A stretch of DNA of 64,000 nt from Microbacterium sp. SY138 (GTDB lineage: Bacteria; Actinomycetota; Actinomycetes; Actinomycetales; Microbacteriaceae), in the NCBI RefSeq assembly GCF_039729145.1, contig NZ_CP155793.1, positions 3,844,001-3,908,000 of the forward strand, in the 5' to 3' direction. The translations under genes were made by a program, and so were the position numbers. Positions 24,002 to 32,792 of the stretch are shown one piece after another; position 1 is the stretch's first letter; each line of letters begins with the position of its first letter. Under the pieces are notes generated by a model. It was not told the DNA's origin. It saw nothing but the letters and a program-made list of their open reading frames with translations, and did not search any database.

Positions 24002-24382
24002 ATGATCGTTCCGGCAATCGTCCTCGCCACGGTGGCATCGTTCATCGCGAGCGCTCTGCTCTACGCCGTGCCCCCGGTCTCCGCGCTCATCTCTCGGACG
24101 AGCACTCCTCGACCCGGCCTCCCCGCCGCCGCACAGATGGCATCGGTGGTCCTGCGCAGCCTCATCGTCTCCTGCCTCGTGGCCGGGCTGATGATCGCAG
24201 CCGGCTGGCACGGCGCCGGTTCCGGGTCGCTCCTCGGACTGGCGCTGTGCACACTCCCTCTCGTCCTGCTCATGGGCGGCGTCGTGCACGAGAACACCGC
24301 GCTGCCGGCAGCGGGCGTGCACCTGCTCGACTGGATCCTCAAGCTCGTCATCATCGGAGCGATCGTCGGATCGTTCGTCTGA
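24002..24382 (+). CDS. DUF1761-family four-TM membrane protein
   Basis: 126 aa with four hydrophobic helices (about 2-30, 45-66, 73-94, 104-125). HENTALPAAGVHLLDWILKLVIIGAIVG is typical of the C-terminal part of DUF1761 proteins. The function is unknown. A strong AGGAGG precedes the ATG. First of a two-gene operon under the TetR-flanked promoter. Confidence 0.75.
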   Translation: MIVPAIVLATVASFIASALLYAVPPVSALISRTSTPRPGLPAAAQMASVVLRSLIVSCLVAGLMIAAGWHGAGSGSLLGLALCTLPLVLLMGGVVHENTALPAAGVHLLDWILKLVIIGAIVGSFV

Positions 24383-24398
24383 CCGAAAGGAGAGGCAC

Positions 24399-24680
24399 AT
24401 GAGCAGCCCCCTCGACATCACATTCACGGCCACCCTCGGAAAGGTTCGCGAAGGCGACACCTGGACCTGCGTGCAGCTGGACGACTCCGCGACCATCTTC
24501 GGCACACGAGGACTCGTCAAGGTCGCGGGCACCATCGACGGCGAGCCCTTCCGCGGCGCCTTCATGGCGCTCGGCGACGGCACCCACAAGCTCCCGGTCG
24601 CCGCCCCCATCCGCACGCGCATCGGAAAGGGCGACGGCGACGAGGTGACCGTGCATCTCACCGAGCGCCTCAACGGCTGA
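24399..24680 (+). CDS. DUF1905 domain protein
   Basis: 93 aa, just the DUF1905 domain: FTATLGKVREGDTWTCVQLDDSATIFGTRGLVKVAGTIDGEPFRGAFMALGDGTHKLPVAAPIRTRIGKGDGDEVTVHL. These are small beta-barrel proteins, often fused or adjacent to YdeI-type domains. No function is established. GAAAGGAGA precedes the ATG, 16 bp after the DUF1761 gene. Confidence 0.82.
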   Translation: MSSPLDITFTATLGKVREGDTWTCVQLDDSATIFGTRGLVKVAGTIDGEPFRGAFMALGDGTHKLPVAAPIRTRIGKGDGDEVTVHLTERLNG

Positions 24681-24689
24681 AGCACGCCC

Positions 24690-25436
24690 TCAGCGGGCCG
24701 ACCAGCCGCCGTCGATCGTGTAGCTGGCCCCGGTGACCATCCCCGCGGAGTCACCGGCGAGCCACAGCGCGAGCGAGGCGACCTCGCTCGGCTCGACGAG
24801 CCTCTTGATGGCGGACTCGGTGAGCATCACGGTCGCGAGGACCTCTTCCTCGGGGATCCCGTGCACGCGGGCCTGATCGGCGATCTGCTTCTCGACGAGG
24901 GGCGTGCGCACGTAGCCCGGGTCGATGCAGTTGCTCGTCACACCTCGGGGCCCGCCCTCCAGCGCCGTCACCTTCGACAGCCCCTCCAAGCCGTGCTTCG
25001 CTGCGACGTACGCCGCTTTGTAGGCGGAGGCGCGCAAGCCGTGCACGCTCGACACGTTGATCACCCGTCCGAAGCCCCGGTCGTACATTCCGGGGAGGGC
25101 GGCCCGGATGAGCAGGAACGGCGCCTCGAGCATGAGCCGCAGGATGAAGGAGAACCGCTCCGGCGCGAAGTCCTCGATCGGGCTCACGTGCTGCACTCCC
25201 GCATTGTTGACGAGGATGTCGACGTCGATGCGGGCATCGGCCAGCGCCCCGAGGTCGGAGAGGTCAACGTGCCACGCCTCTCCGCCGATCTCCGCCGCGA
25301 GCGCCTCCGCGGACGCACGGTCGACATCGGCGACCGTGACCCGGGCGCCCGCCGAAGCGAGCTCACGGGCGCAGGCCGCCCCGATCCCGCTCGCCCCACC
25401 CGTGACGAGCGCCCTGCGTCCGTGCAGATCGGTCAT
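24690..25436 (-). CDS. 3-hydroxybutyrate dehydrogenase-like SDR
   Basis: 248 aa classical short-chain dehydrogenase. The NAD-binding TGGASGIG (about 12-19), NNAG, the catalytic Ser of INVSSVHG, and YKAAYVAAK (Tyr and Lys) are all present. NCIDPGYVRTPLVEKQIADQARVHGIPEEEV is characteristic of D-3-hydroxybutyrate dehydrogenases, which interconvert 3-hydroxybutyrate and acetoacetate with NAD. It lies 18 bp after an MHS-family transporter, so the two probably handle uptake and oxidation of one hydroxy acid. Confidence 0.85.
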   Translation of the reverse strand: MTDLHGRRALVTGGASGIGAACARELASAGARVTVADVDRASAEALAAEIGGEAWHVDLSDLGALADARIDVDILVNNAGVQHVSPIEDFAPERFSFILRLMLEAPFLLIRAALPGMYDRGFGRVINVSSVHGLRASAYKAAYVAAKHGLEGLSKVTALEGGPRGVTSNCIDPGYVRTPLVEKQIADQARVHGIPEEEVLATVMLTESAIKRLVEPSEVASLALWLAGDSAGMVTGASYTIDGGWSAR

Positions 25437-25454
25437 GTCGTACTCCTTCGCATG

Positions 25455-26816
25455 TCAGGCCGCGGCCGCACGGGCGGCATCGGCGTCATCGATGGCCTGC
25501 AGCGAGATGCCCTTCGTCTCGCGCAACGACACCACGGCGATGGCGGTCACGACGCAGGCGATGACGATGTAGATCGCGATCGGCAACCAGGATCCGAAGT
25601 CGCGCAGCCACTGGATCGCGAGGATCGGGGCGAGCGAGCCGGCGAGGATCGCGGTGACCTGGGAGCCGAGGGAGACGCCCGAGTACCGCATCCGCGTGGG
25701 GAACAGTTCCGCCATCACCGCCGGCTGCGGGGCGTACATGAAGGCGTGGAAGCAGAGCCCGATGGTCACGGCCAGCACGATGAGGACCGGGTTGAGGGTG
25801 TCGAACATCGGGAAGGCGAAGAACGCCCAGGTCGCGCTGAGGATCGCGCCGGTGAGGTAGACGGGCTTACGCCCCCACCGGTCGGCGAGACGCCCCAGCT
25901 GCGGGATGATCGCGAAGTGCACGACGTGCGCGATGAGCAACGCGAGCAGCAACTGACTCGTGTCGTATTCGTGCACCGTCTTCAGGTAGACGATCGTGAA
26001 GCTGACGACGATGTAGTAGACGATGTTCTCGGCGAAGCGGATGCCCATCGCCTGCAGGATGCCCTTCGGATAGCGGCGCAGCACCTCGACGACACCGTAC
26101 GACGTGGCCTTCTCCGCCTCGACCTGCGCCTTGGCCTCGAGGAAGATCGGCGCCTCTTCGACGTGACGGCGGATGTAGAAGCCGACCAGCACGATCACCG
26201 CCGACAACCAGAAGGCGATGCGCCAGCCCCATTCGAGGAAGGCGGCCGAGCTCATCACCCATGAGCTCACGAGCAGCACGAGGGTGGCGAGCAGGTTGCC
26301 CACGGGCACGGCGGCCTGCGGCCAGCTCGACCAGAACGAACGCGAGCGGTCGGGGCTCTGCTCGGCGACCAGCAGCACGGCGCCGCCCCACTCCCCGCCC
26401 ACGGCGAAGCCCTGGAGGAAGCGCAGCGCCACCAGCAGGGCGGGCGCCCAGTAGCCGATGCTCTGGAACCCGGGGAGGCACCCCATCAGGAACGTCGCTG
26501 CGCCGACGATGATGATCGTCGCCTGCAGGGTGGGCTTGCGGCCGAACCGGTCGCCGATCTGCCCGAAGACGATGCCGCCGAGCGGACGCGCGATGAATCC
26601 GATCGCGTAGGTGACGAAGGCCGCGATGATCCCGTCGAGGGGAGAACCGGTTGCGGGGAAGAAGTAGGTGCCGAACACCAGGCTGGCCGCGGTGGCGTAG
26701 AGGAAGAACTCGTACCACTCCACGACCGTGCCGGCCATGGAGGCCGCGACGACCCGCTTCAGCTTCGAGTTCGGGGCGGAGGGGGCGGTGGGGGCCGCGC
26801 TCACTGAGGATGTCAT
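25455..26816 (-). CDS. MFS transporter, metabolite:H+ symporter (MHS) family
   Basis: 453 aa with 12 predicted TM helices. VVAASMAGTVVEWYEFFLYATAASLVFGTYFFP is the MHS signature, followed by GQIGDRFGRKPTL (loop 2-3) and FLQGFAVGGEWGGAVLLVAE. It imports organic acids such as shikimate, alpha-ketoglutarate or short hydroxy acids. The ATG at 26816 has AAGGAG six bases upstream. It precedes the 3-hydroxybutyrate-dehydrogenase-like gene in one operon and is divergent from a LysR regulator. Confidence 0.9.
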   Translation of the reverse strand: MTSSVSAAPTAPSAPNSKLKRVVAASMAGTVVEWYEFFLYATAASLVFGTYFFPATGSPLDGIIAAFVTYAIGFIARPLGGIVFGQIGDRFGRKPTLQATIIIVGAATFLMGCLPGFQSIGYWAPALLVALRFLQGFAVGGEWGGAVLLVAEQSPDRSRSFWSSWPQAAVPVGNLLATLVLLVSSWVMSSAAFLEWGWRIAFWLSAVIVLVGFYIRRHVEEAPIFLEAKAQVEAEKATSYGVVEVLRRYPKGILQAMGIRFAENIVYYIVVSFTIVYLKTVHEYDTSQLLLALLIAHVVHFAIIPQLGRLADRWGRKPVYLTGAILSATWAFFAFPMFDTLNPVLIVLAVTIGLCFHAFMYAPQPAVMAELFPTRMRYSGVSLGSQVTAILAGSLAPILAIQWLRDFGSWLPIAIYIVIACVVTAIAVVSLRETKGISLQAIDDADAARAAAA

Positions 26817-26895
26817 GTCTGTCTCCTTCGGGTGTCGCCGGTGACACCCGCGTCCCAGTGTCGAGCACGGCGGTCTCTGCAACAACGCCCAGTGC

Positions 26896-26916
26896 TGCAC
26901 ATCGACTGTGCATAAT
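26896..26916. promoter_or_regulatory. LysR box and leaderless promoter
   Basis: TGCACA-TCGAC-TGTGCA (26896-26912) is a perfect inverted repeat fitting the T-N(11)-A LysR consensus. It directly abuts CATAAT (26911-26916), a -10 box six bases before the LysR start codon, so binding would repress the regulator's own promoter while sitting about 80 bp from the MFS gene start. Confidence 0.65.
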
Positions 26917-26922
26917 TGCAGA

Positions 26923-27834
26923 ATGGATGCTGTCAAGCGGCCTCGCGCCGACGACCTTCTCGTGCTCCTCGCGGTCGCGCGCACCGGACGTTACACGAGT
27001 GCCGCCGCGCATCTGGGACTCGATCACACGACTGTCGCCCGCCGTATCGCCGCCCTCGAGGACGTGCTCGGCGGGCGCGTGGTCGCACAGTCGGCGACGG
27101 GGTGGGAGTTGACCGACCTCGGCCGGTCCGCCGCAGAGACGGGAGGCCGGATCGAAGCGGCGCTGTCGCAGCTCGACGGCGGCACCGAACCGCCGGATCC
27201 GATCTCCGGCGTCGTCCGCATGTCGGCGACAGACGGATTCAGCGCCTACATCGCGGCCCCCGCGGTCGCCGCGCTGCGCAGGGACCATCCGCGACTCACG
27301 GTCGAGATCGTCGCGGCGACCCGGCGCGCCGCCGAGCATCGCGCCGGTCTCGATCTCGAGGTCGTGGTGGGGGTGCCGCAGACGCGTCGTGCGCACGCCG
27401 TGAAGCTCGGCACCTACACGCTGGGAATGTACGCGTCCCGCGACTACCTCGATCGGGTCGGAACGCCGAGCACCGCTGCCGAGTTGGAGCAGCACCAGCT
27501 GGTGTACTTCGTCGATTCGATGCTGCAGGTCGATGCCCTCGACCTGCCTCGCCGACTCGTGCCGCGCATGCAGGACGGCCTGACCTCCACCAACGTCTTC
27601 GTGCATGTCGAGGCCACGCGAGCAGGCGCCGGCATCGGCCTCCTCCCCTGTTTCGCGGCAGACCGCCACCACGACCTCGTGCGGCTGCTGCCCTCGGTGT
27701 TCGCCGAGAAGCTCCCCTACTACCTGGTCGCTCGTCCCGAGTCGCTGCGCCTGCCCGCCGTCTCCGCTCTGGCCGCAGCTCTGCGCGCGCAGACGCGCGC
27801 GTCGAGAACGATGCTCGACGGCGCGAGCGACTGA
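26923..27834 (+). CDS. LysR-family transcriptional regulator
   Basis: 303 aa. The N-terminal winged HTH reads PRADDLLVLLAVARTGRYTSAAAHLGLDHTTVARRIAALEDVLGGRVV. A LysR substrate domain follows from about 90, with VRMSATDGFSAYIAAPAVAALRRDHPRLTVEIVAATRRA. The ATG at 26923 is placed by the HTH and the -10 box. It is divergent from the MFS/SDR operon and presumably activates it when the acid substrate is present. Confidence 0.88.
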   Translation: MDAVKRPRADDLLVLLAVARTGRYTSAAAHLGLDHTTVARRIAALEDVLGGRVVAQSATGWELTDLGRSAAETGGRIEAALSQLDGGTEPPDPISGVVRMSATDGFSAYIAAPAVAALRRDHPRLTVEIVAATRRAAEHRAGLDLEVVVGVPQTRRAHAVKLGTYTLGMYASRDYLDRVGTPSTAAELEQHQLVYFVDSMLQVDALDLPRRLVPRMQDGLTSTNVFVHVEATRAGAGIGLLPCFAADRHHDLVRLLPSVFAEKLPYYLVARPESLRLPAVSALAAALRAQTRASRTMLDGASD

Positions 27835-27905
27835 GCACCGCCCTGTGTGACCCCGGGTGACGAACCCGACCCCGCCCCCTTCTGCATGCAAGAGAATTGA
27901 AAGCG

Positions 27906-28601
27906 ATGTCTGAACGAGAAGAACACACCCACTGGCAGACCGAGCGCCGCGCCGCCGTCACGTCGCCGACCGGCAACCTCGCCCTGGTCGAGACCCGCTG
28001 GACCGGTGAGCGCCCCGATGTCGAGGCAGAACAGCGCGCCGCGGCCGGCACAGTGACCGTGACGCCGATCGAGCGCACGAACATCGAGACGGGTCAGGCG
28101 GAGCACGGGCTGCGCGTCTGGGATGCCGACGCCCCCGCCATCCGCGCCTTCGACCGCATCGACACCTATGATTACGACCCGGCGTGGGTGCTCGAGGGAC
28201 ACTTCACCCCGGTCTCCGGTGATCGACGCGTGTCGTTCGAGCACATCCGCGACAACGGCGGCACCCGTGATCTGGTCGTCCCGGGCGACATCCGCCTCGA
28301 GCTCGACGGCCAGGAGTACACCCTCGCCGCGTTCGACGACGGCGGCACGCTGTTGCTCGTGTTCGGCGACGAGACGAACGGCTCGGAGACCTACGGATCC
28401 GGTCGCTTCCTGTTCGTGCAGCTGCGCGACGACGAGGGCTCCGTCGTCCTCGACTTCAACCGCGCCTTCGTGCCGCCGTGCGGATTCAGCGCCCAGTACA
28501 ACTGCCCGCTGCCGCCGGCATCCAACCGCTTCCCCCTGCCTATCCGAGCAGGCGAGAAGAACGTCGTGTTCCGCGACGGCTTCGACATCTACGCGGCGTG
28601 A
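27906..28601 (+). CDS. DUF1684 family protein
   Basis: 231 aa, cytoplasmic. VTSPTGNLALVETRWTG, FDRIDTYDYDPAWVLEGHF, YGSGRFLFVQLRDDEGSVVLDFNRAFVPPCGFSAQYNCPLPPASNRFPLPIRAGEK is the conserved DUF1684 pattern, including the paired Cys near the end. The fold is predicted to be beta-rich and no activity is established. It lies 28 bp upstream of, and in line with, a peptide ABC importer operon, so it may process or sense the imported solute. Confidence 0.82.
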   Translation: MSEREEHTHWQTERRAAVTSPTGNLALVETRWTGERPDVEAEQRAAAGTVTVTPIERTNIETGQAEHGLRVWDADAPAIRAFDRIDTYDYDPAWVLEGHFTPVSGDRRVSFEHIRDNGGTRDLVVPGDIRLELDGQEYTLAAFDDGGTLLLVFGDETNGSETYGSGRFLFVQLRDDEGSVVLDFNRAFVPPCGFSAQYNCPLPPASNRFPLPIRAGEKNVVFRDGFDIYAA

Positions 28602-28629
28602 CGCCGCACTCGCTCACCCTGGAGTACTC

Positions 28630-30126
28630 ATGAGAAGAACCCGCATCCTCGGCGCGCTCGGCGCCGTCGCCACGCTCGCCCTCGTGGCCGGCTGCGCGTC
28701 GGGCACGAGCAACGACGCCACCGCGAGTGAAGACGCCACGATCCTCATCGGGTCGCTGTACGAGCCCACCAACCTCAGCAACACGCAGGGCGGCGGCCAG
28801 GGTGTGACCGAGGCGCTGACCGGCAACGTCTACGAGGGCCTGTACCGGCTCACGGACGACGGCGAGGTCGAACCGCTCCTCGCCGAAGACGCCCAGGTGT
28901 CCGACGACGGCCTGACCTACACGATCACGCTGCGCGACGACGTGACCTTCCACTCGGGCGACCCGCTCACCTCCGCCGACGTGAAGTCGAGCATCGAGGC
29001 CGTCACCGCCGAAGACTCCGTGTCCGCCCGCAAGTCGAGCTTCAAGACCATCGCCGACATCGCCACCCCCGATGACAAGACGGTCGTGTTCACGCTGTCG
29101 GAGCGCTCGATCTCGTTCCTGTACAACCTCAGCTACGTCTGGATCGTGAACGACGAGGCCGGCGACATCACGTCGTCCGAAGACGGCACCGGCCCGTACA
29201 CGCTGGACGAGTGGAAGAAGGGCTCGACCCTCACCCTCCAGCGCTGGGACGACTACTGGGGCGAGCCTGCCAAGAACGGCGAGGTCGTCTACACGTACTT
29301 CACCGACGCGACGGCGGAGAACAACGCCCTCCTCACGGGTGAGATCGACGTCATCACCAGTGTGCAGAACCCCGACTCGCTCACGCAGTTCGACTCCGAC
29401 GACTACGTCGTGAGCGAGGGCACCTCGACCACGAAGGAGCTGCTCGCCTTCAACGACCGCGTCGCCCCCTTCGACAACACGCTCGTGCGCAAGGCGGTCT
29501 ACTCCGCGATCGACACGAAGAAGCTCCTCGAGTCGATCTGGGGCGACTACGGCACGCTGATCGGGTCGATGGTGCCGCCGACCGACCCCTGGTACGAGGA
29601 CCTCACCTCCGTGAATCCCTACGACGTCGAGCTCTCGAAGGATCTGCTCGCGCAGGCCGGCTACGCCGACGGCTTCACGTTCACGCTCGACACCCCGAGC
29701 TACGACCCGCACCCCGCCGTGGCGGAGTTCCTGCAGTCGCAGCTCGCCGAGGTCGGCATCACGGTCGAGATCAACACGATCAGCGCCGACGAGTGGTACA
29801 CGAAGGTGTTCAAGGAGCAGGACTTCGAGGCCACTCTGCAGGAGCACGTGAACGACCGCGACGTGGTCTGGTACGGCAACCCCGACTTCTACTGGGGCTA
29901 CAACGACACCGACGTGCAGCAGTGGGTCGCCCAGGCCGAGCAGGCCGCAACGACCGACGAGCAGACGGCCCTGCTGAAGCAGGTCAACGAGAAGATCGCC
30001 GCGGATGCCGCGAGCGTATGGTTGTACCTGTACCCGCAGATCGTGGTCGCCTCCAGCGATCTCAGCGGGTACCCGGTCAACGGCCTGAACTCGCAGTTCT
30101 TCGCCTACGACATCGTCAAGTCCTGA
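28630..30126 (+). CDS. Peptide ABC transporter substrate-binding lipoprotein
   Basis: 498 aa. Lipobox LVAGC with Cys22. SBP family 5 pattern: TGNVYEGLYRLTDDGEVEPLLAEDAQVSDDGLTYTITLRDDVTFHSGDPLTSADVKSSIEAV, with the C-terminal lobe to FFAYDIVKS. It binds peptides or similar solutes outside the membrane. GGAG five bases before the ATG fixes the start. First transporter gene of the second oligopeptide importer in this window; its sequence differs clearly from the 13164-14747 protein. Confidence 0.92.
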   Translation: MRRTRILGALGAVATLALVAGCASGTSNDATASEDATILIGSLYEPTNLSNTQGGGQGVTEALTGNVYEGLYRLTDDGEVEPLLAEDAQVSDDGLTYTITLRDDVTFHSGDPLTSADVKSSIEAVTAEDSVSARKSSFKTIADIATPDDKTVVFTLSERSISFLYNLSYVWIVNDEAGDITSSEDGTGPYTLDEWKKGSTLTLQRWDDYWGEPAKNGEVVYTYFTDATAENNALLTGEIDVITSVQNPDSLTQFDSDDYVVSEGTSTTKELLAFNDRVAPFDNTLVRKAVYSAIDTKKLLESIWGDYGTLIGSMVPPTDPWYEDLTSVNPYDVELSKDLLAQAGYADGFTFTLDTPSYDPHPAVAEFLQSQLAEVGITVEINTISADEWYTKVFKEQDFEATLQEHVNDRDVVWYGNPDFYWGYNDTDVQQWVAQAEQAATTDEQTALLKQVNEKIAADAASVWLYLYPQIVVASSDLSGYPVNGLNSQFFAYDIVKS

Positions 30127-30178
30127 CGTTCGTGGGGGATGCCGCGCGTCGGCATCCCCCACGTCATCCTGAGAAGCC

Positions 30179-31141
30179 ATGCTCGCCTACCTCCTGCGCC
30201 GCCTCGCGTTCCTCGCGGTATCGCTCGTCGTCGCGATGGTCGCGATCTTCGTTCTGCTGCGCCTGCTTCCCGGCGACCCGGCCAACGCCCTGCTCTCGGT
30301 GAACGCCACCCCGGAGCAGATCGATGCCGCGCGCGCTCAGGTCGGCTCCGACCAGCCGCTGCTGCAGCAGTTCACGACGTGGGCGAGCCAGGTGCTCCGC
30401 TTCGATCTGGGTGAATCGTTCCTGAGCTCGCGCCCCGTCGGGCCCGACATCGCCGACCGTCTCGCCGTGACGCTCCCGCTCACCCTCATCGCCTTCACGA
30501 TCGCGCTGCTCGTCTCCCTCGTCATCGGCATCACCGCCGCCGTGAAATCCGACCGCTGGTACGGCATCGCCCTCTCGGGCTTCGCGCAGCTCGGTGTCGC
30601 GGTCCCCGTGTTCTGGGTCGGCGTGGTGCTCGTCTGGGTGTTCGCGCTCGGCCTCGGTGCTCTGCCGTCCGGCGGATTCCCCCGCAAGGACTGGGAAGAT
30701 CCGACGGATGCACTGCGCTCGCTCGCGCTGCCCATCCTCACCATCGTGATCGTCATGAGCGCCTCCCTGAGCCGATACGTGCGCTCGGCGACGCTCGACG
30801 TGCTCGGCAGCGACTATCTGCGCACCGCCCGCGCCGGTGGTTCCGGCATGGGTGAGGCTCTGCTCCGGCATGGGGTGCGCAACGGCGCGGTGCCCGTCGT
30901 CGCGGTGCTCGGCATCGAACTGTCGACGACGCTTCTCGGCGCGGTGGTCGTCGAGAGCGTCTTCACGCTTCCGGGACTCGGCAGCGTGCTGCTGTCGGCC
31001 ATCGAACAGCATGACTTCCAGGTCATCCAGGGCGTCCTCGTCGTCAGCACCCTGTTCGTGCTGCTGGTCGGGTTCGCCGCCGACATCGTGCAGCGCCTGA
31101 TCGACCCGCGCCTGCGCACGAGCGTCTCGGGGAACCGATGA
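30179..31141 (+). CDS. Oligopeptide ABC transporter permease (DppB/OppB type)
   Basis: 320 aa. MLAYLLRRLAFLAVSLVVAMVAIFVLLRLLPGDPANALL is the DppB-type first helix with LLPGDP. Six TM helices are seen, with the EAA-like loop GSDYLRTARAGGSGMGEALLRHGVRNGAVPVVAVLG and TLFVLLVGFAADIVQRLIDPRLR at the end. Its stop overlaps the next permease start by 4 bp. Confidence 0.92.
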   Translation: MLAYLLRRLAFLAVSLVVAMVAIFVLLRLLPGDPANALLSVNATPEQIDAARAQVGSDQPLLQQFTTWASQVLRFDLGESFLSSRPVGPDIADRLAVTLPLTLIAFTIALLVSLVIGITAAVKSDRWYGIALSGFAQLGVAVPVFWVGVVLVWVFALGLGALPSGGFPRKDWEDPTDALRSLALPILTIVIVMSASLSRYVRSATLDVLGSDYLRTARAGGSGMGEALLRHGVRNGAVPVVAVLGIELSTTLLGAVVVESVFTLPGLGSVLLSAIEQHDFQVIQGVLVVSTLFVLLVGFAADIVQRLIDPRLRTSVSGNR

Positions 31142-31998
31142 GCCGCGTCGCCGAACAGCTGATCACCGCGTCCGTGCCCGTGCGCCGGCGGCCGAAGGCG
31201 ACCCTGCTGATCGGGATCGTCCTCACCGGCATCATCGTGCTGATCGCCCTGGTCTCCCTGTTCTGGCTCCCCTACCCGCTGGCCGACACCAGCGGCGGCC
31301 GTCTCGAGGGGCCCAGCACCCTGCACCTGCTCGGCACCGACCGACTCGGACGCGACCTGTTCTCGCAGCTGATGTGGGGCGCACGTATCGCCCTCATCGT
31401 CGGCACCTGCGCCGTCGCGATCGCGGCGATCCTCGGCACCGTCGTCGGGCTTCTCGCCGCATTCGCGCGCCCCTGGGTCGACGACACCCTCTCCGCCGGA
31501 CTGGATGTCGTGATCGCGTTCCCCGTCCTCCTGCTCGCGATGCTGGTCGTCGCCGTACAGGGAGCGTCGCTGTGGTCGGCGGTGCTCGCGATCGGACTCG
31601 CGATGTCGGCGGTCGTCGCCTGTCTCACGCGCATCCTCGCGCGTCGCGTGCTGCAGGAGCAGTACATCACCGCCGCGCGCACGAGCGGCACCGGTGTGCT
31701 CGGAATCGTGTTCCAGCATGTGCTGCCGAACATCGCACCCACGCTCGCCGTGAGCCTGGCGCTGCAGTTCGGCGCAGCCGTGCTGGCCGAGGCGAGCCTG
31801 TCGTACCTCGGGTTGGGGGCACCGCCGCCCAACGCCTCCTGGGGGCGGATGCTGCAGGAGGCGCAGGGCACCGTGCTCACCGCCCCCGTCGGCGCCATCG
31901 CTCCCGGTGTCGCGATCATCGCGCTCGTGCTCGGCGTGAACTTCCTCGCCGACGGTCTGCGTGACCTGGCTGACCCGACCCGCAGGAGGAGCCGATGA
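31138..31998 (+). CDS. Oligopeptide ABC transporter permease (DppC/OppC type)
   Basis: 286 aa. LLGTDRLGRDLFSQLMWGARIALIVG is the DppC signature after TM1. Five more helices follow, with an EAA loop at EQYITAARTSGTGVLGIVFQHVLPNIAPTLAVSLALQFGAAVLAEASLSYLGLG. It ends with VNFLADGLRDLADPTRR. It overlaps both neighbours by 4 bp. Confidence 0.92.
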   Translation: MSRVAEQLITASVPVRRRPKATLLIGIVLTGIIVLIALVSLFWLPYPLADTSGGRLEGPSTLHLLGTDRLGRDLFSQLMWGARIALIVGTCAVAIAAILGTVVGLLAAFARPWVDDTLSAGLDVVIAFPVLLLAMLVVAVQGASLWSAVLAIGLAMSAVVACLTRILARRVLQEQYITAARTSGTGVLGIVFQHVLPNIAPTLAVSLALQFGAAVLAEASLSYLGLGAPPPNASWGRMLQEAQGTVLTAPVGAIAPGVAIIALVLGVNFLADGLRDLADPTRRRSR

Positions 31999-32792
31999 GC
32001 ATCCTCGACGTCTCCGGCCTCACCGTCCGCTCCGGCGCGGGCACCCTCGTGCGCGATGTCGCCTTCTCCCTCGCGCCCGGTGAGCGCCTGGGCCTGATCG
32101 GTGAGTCCGGCTCGGGCAAATCGCTGACGTCCCTGGCCGTGACCGGGCTGCTACCGGATGCCCTCAGCGCGTCGGGCTCGGTGCTGCTCGACGGCCACCA
32201 GGTGATCGACGCCCGCGACGCCGATCTGCGCCCCCTGCGCGGACCCGTCGCGCAGATCGTGTTCCAGGAGCCCCTCACCGCGCTCGATCCGCTGATGAAG
32301 GTCGGTCGCCAGATCGCCGAACCGCTGCGTCGCCACCTCGGGCTGCGCGGGGCAGAGCTGAAGAGCGCCGTCGCCGCGGCCCTCGACGAGGTCTCCCTGT
32401 CCGACGCCCGCATCGCACGCGCCTACCCGCATGAGCTCTCGGGTGGCCAGCGTCAGCGGGTGGCGATCGCCGTCGCCCTCGCGGCTCGCCCGCAACTGCT
32501 CATCGCCGACGAACCGACGACTGCACTGGACGTGACCGTGCAGGACGGGGTGCTCGCGCTGATGGAACGCCTGGTCGACGAACGAGGCATGGCGCTGCTG
32601 TTCATCAGCCACGATCTGGCCGTCGTCTCGCGCATGGTCGATCGCATCGTCGTGCTGCGCGACGGACTCGTGGTCGAAGCAGGCACGGTCGCGCAGGTGC
32701 TGCAGGAGCCCGCCGAGCCGTACACGAGGATGCTGGTCGACAGCGCCCGTGCACTCGACGCCTTCCTCGACGCCGGGGAGGTCGGCGCATGA
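31995..32792 (+). CDS. ABC transporter ATP-binding protein (DppD-like)
   Basis: 265 aa. Walker A GESGSGKS (about 36-43), signature LSGGQRQRVAIAVAL, Walker B LLIADEPTTALDV, switch FISHDLAVV, and EPYTRMLVDSARALD at the C-terminus. It is slightly short for DppD (usually about 320), with the C-terminal oligopeptide domain reduced. It pairs with the next ATPase (4-bp overlap). Confidence 0.9.
   Translation: MSILDVSGLTVRSGAGTLVRDVAFSLAPGERLGLIGESGSGKSLTSLAVTGLLPDALSASGSVLLDGHQVIDARDADLRPLRGPVAQIVFQEPLTALDPLMKVGRQIAEPLRRHLGLRGAELKSAVAAALDEVSLSDARIARAYPHELSGGQRQRVAIAVALAARPQLLIADEPTTALDVTVQDGVLALMERLVDERGMALLFISHDLAVVSRMVDRIVVLRDGLVVEAGTVAQVLQEPAEPYTRMLVDSARALDAFLDAGEVGA

Noticed and set aside
28540..30180. 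A 546-codon minus-strand frame opposite the peptide-binding protein
   Set aside because: Antisense artefact; the lipobox protein on the plus strand is convincing.
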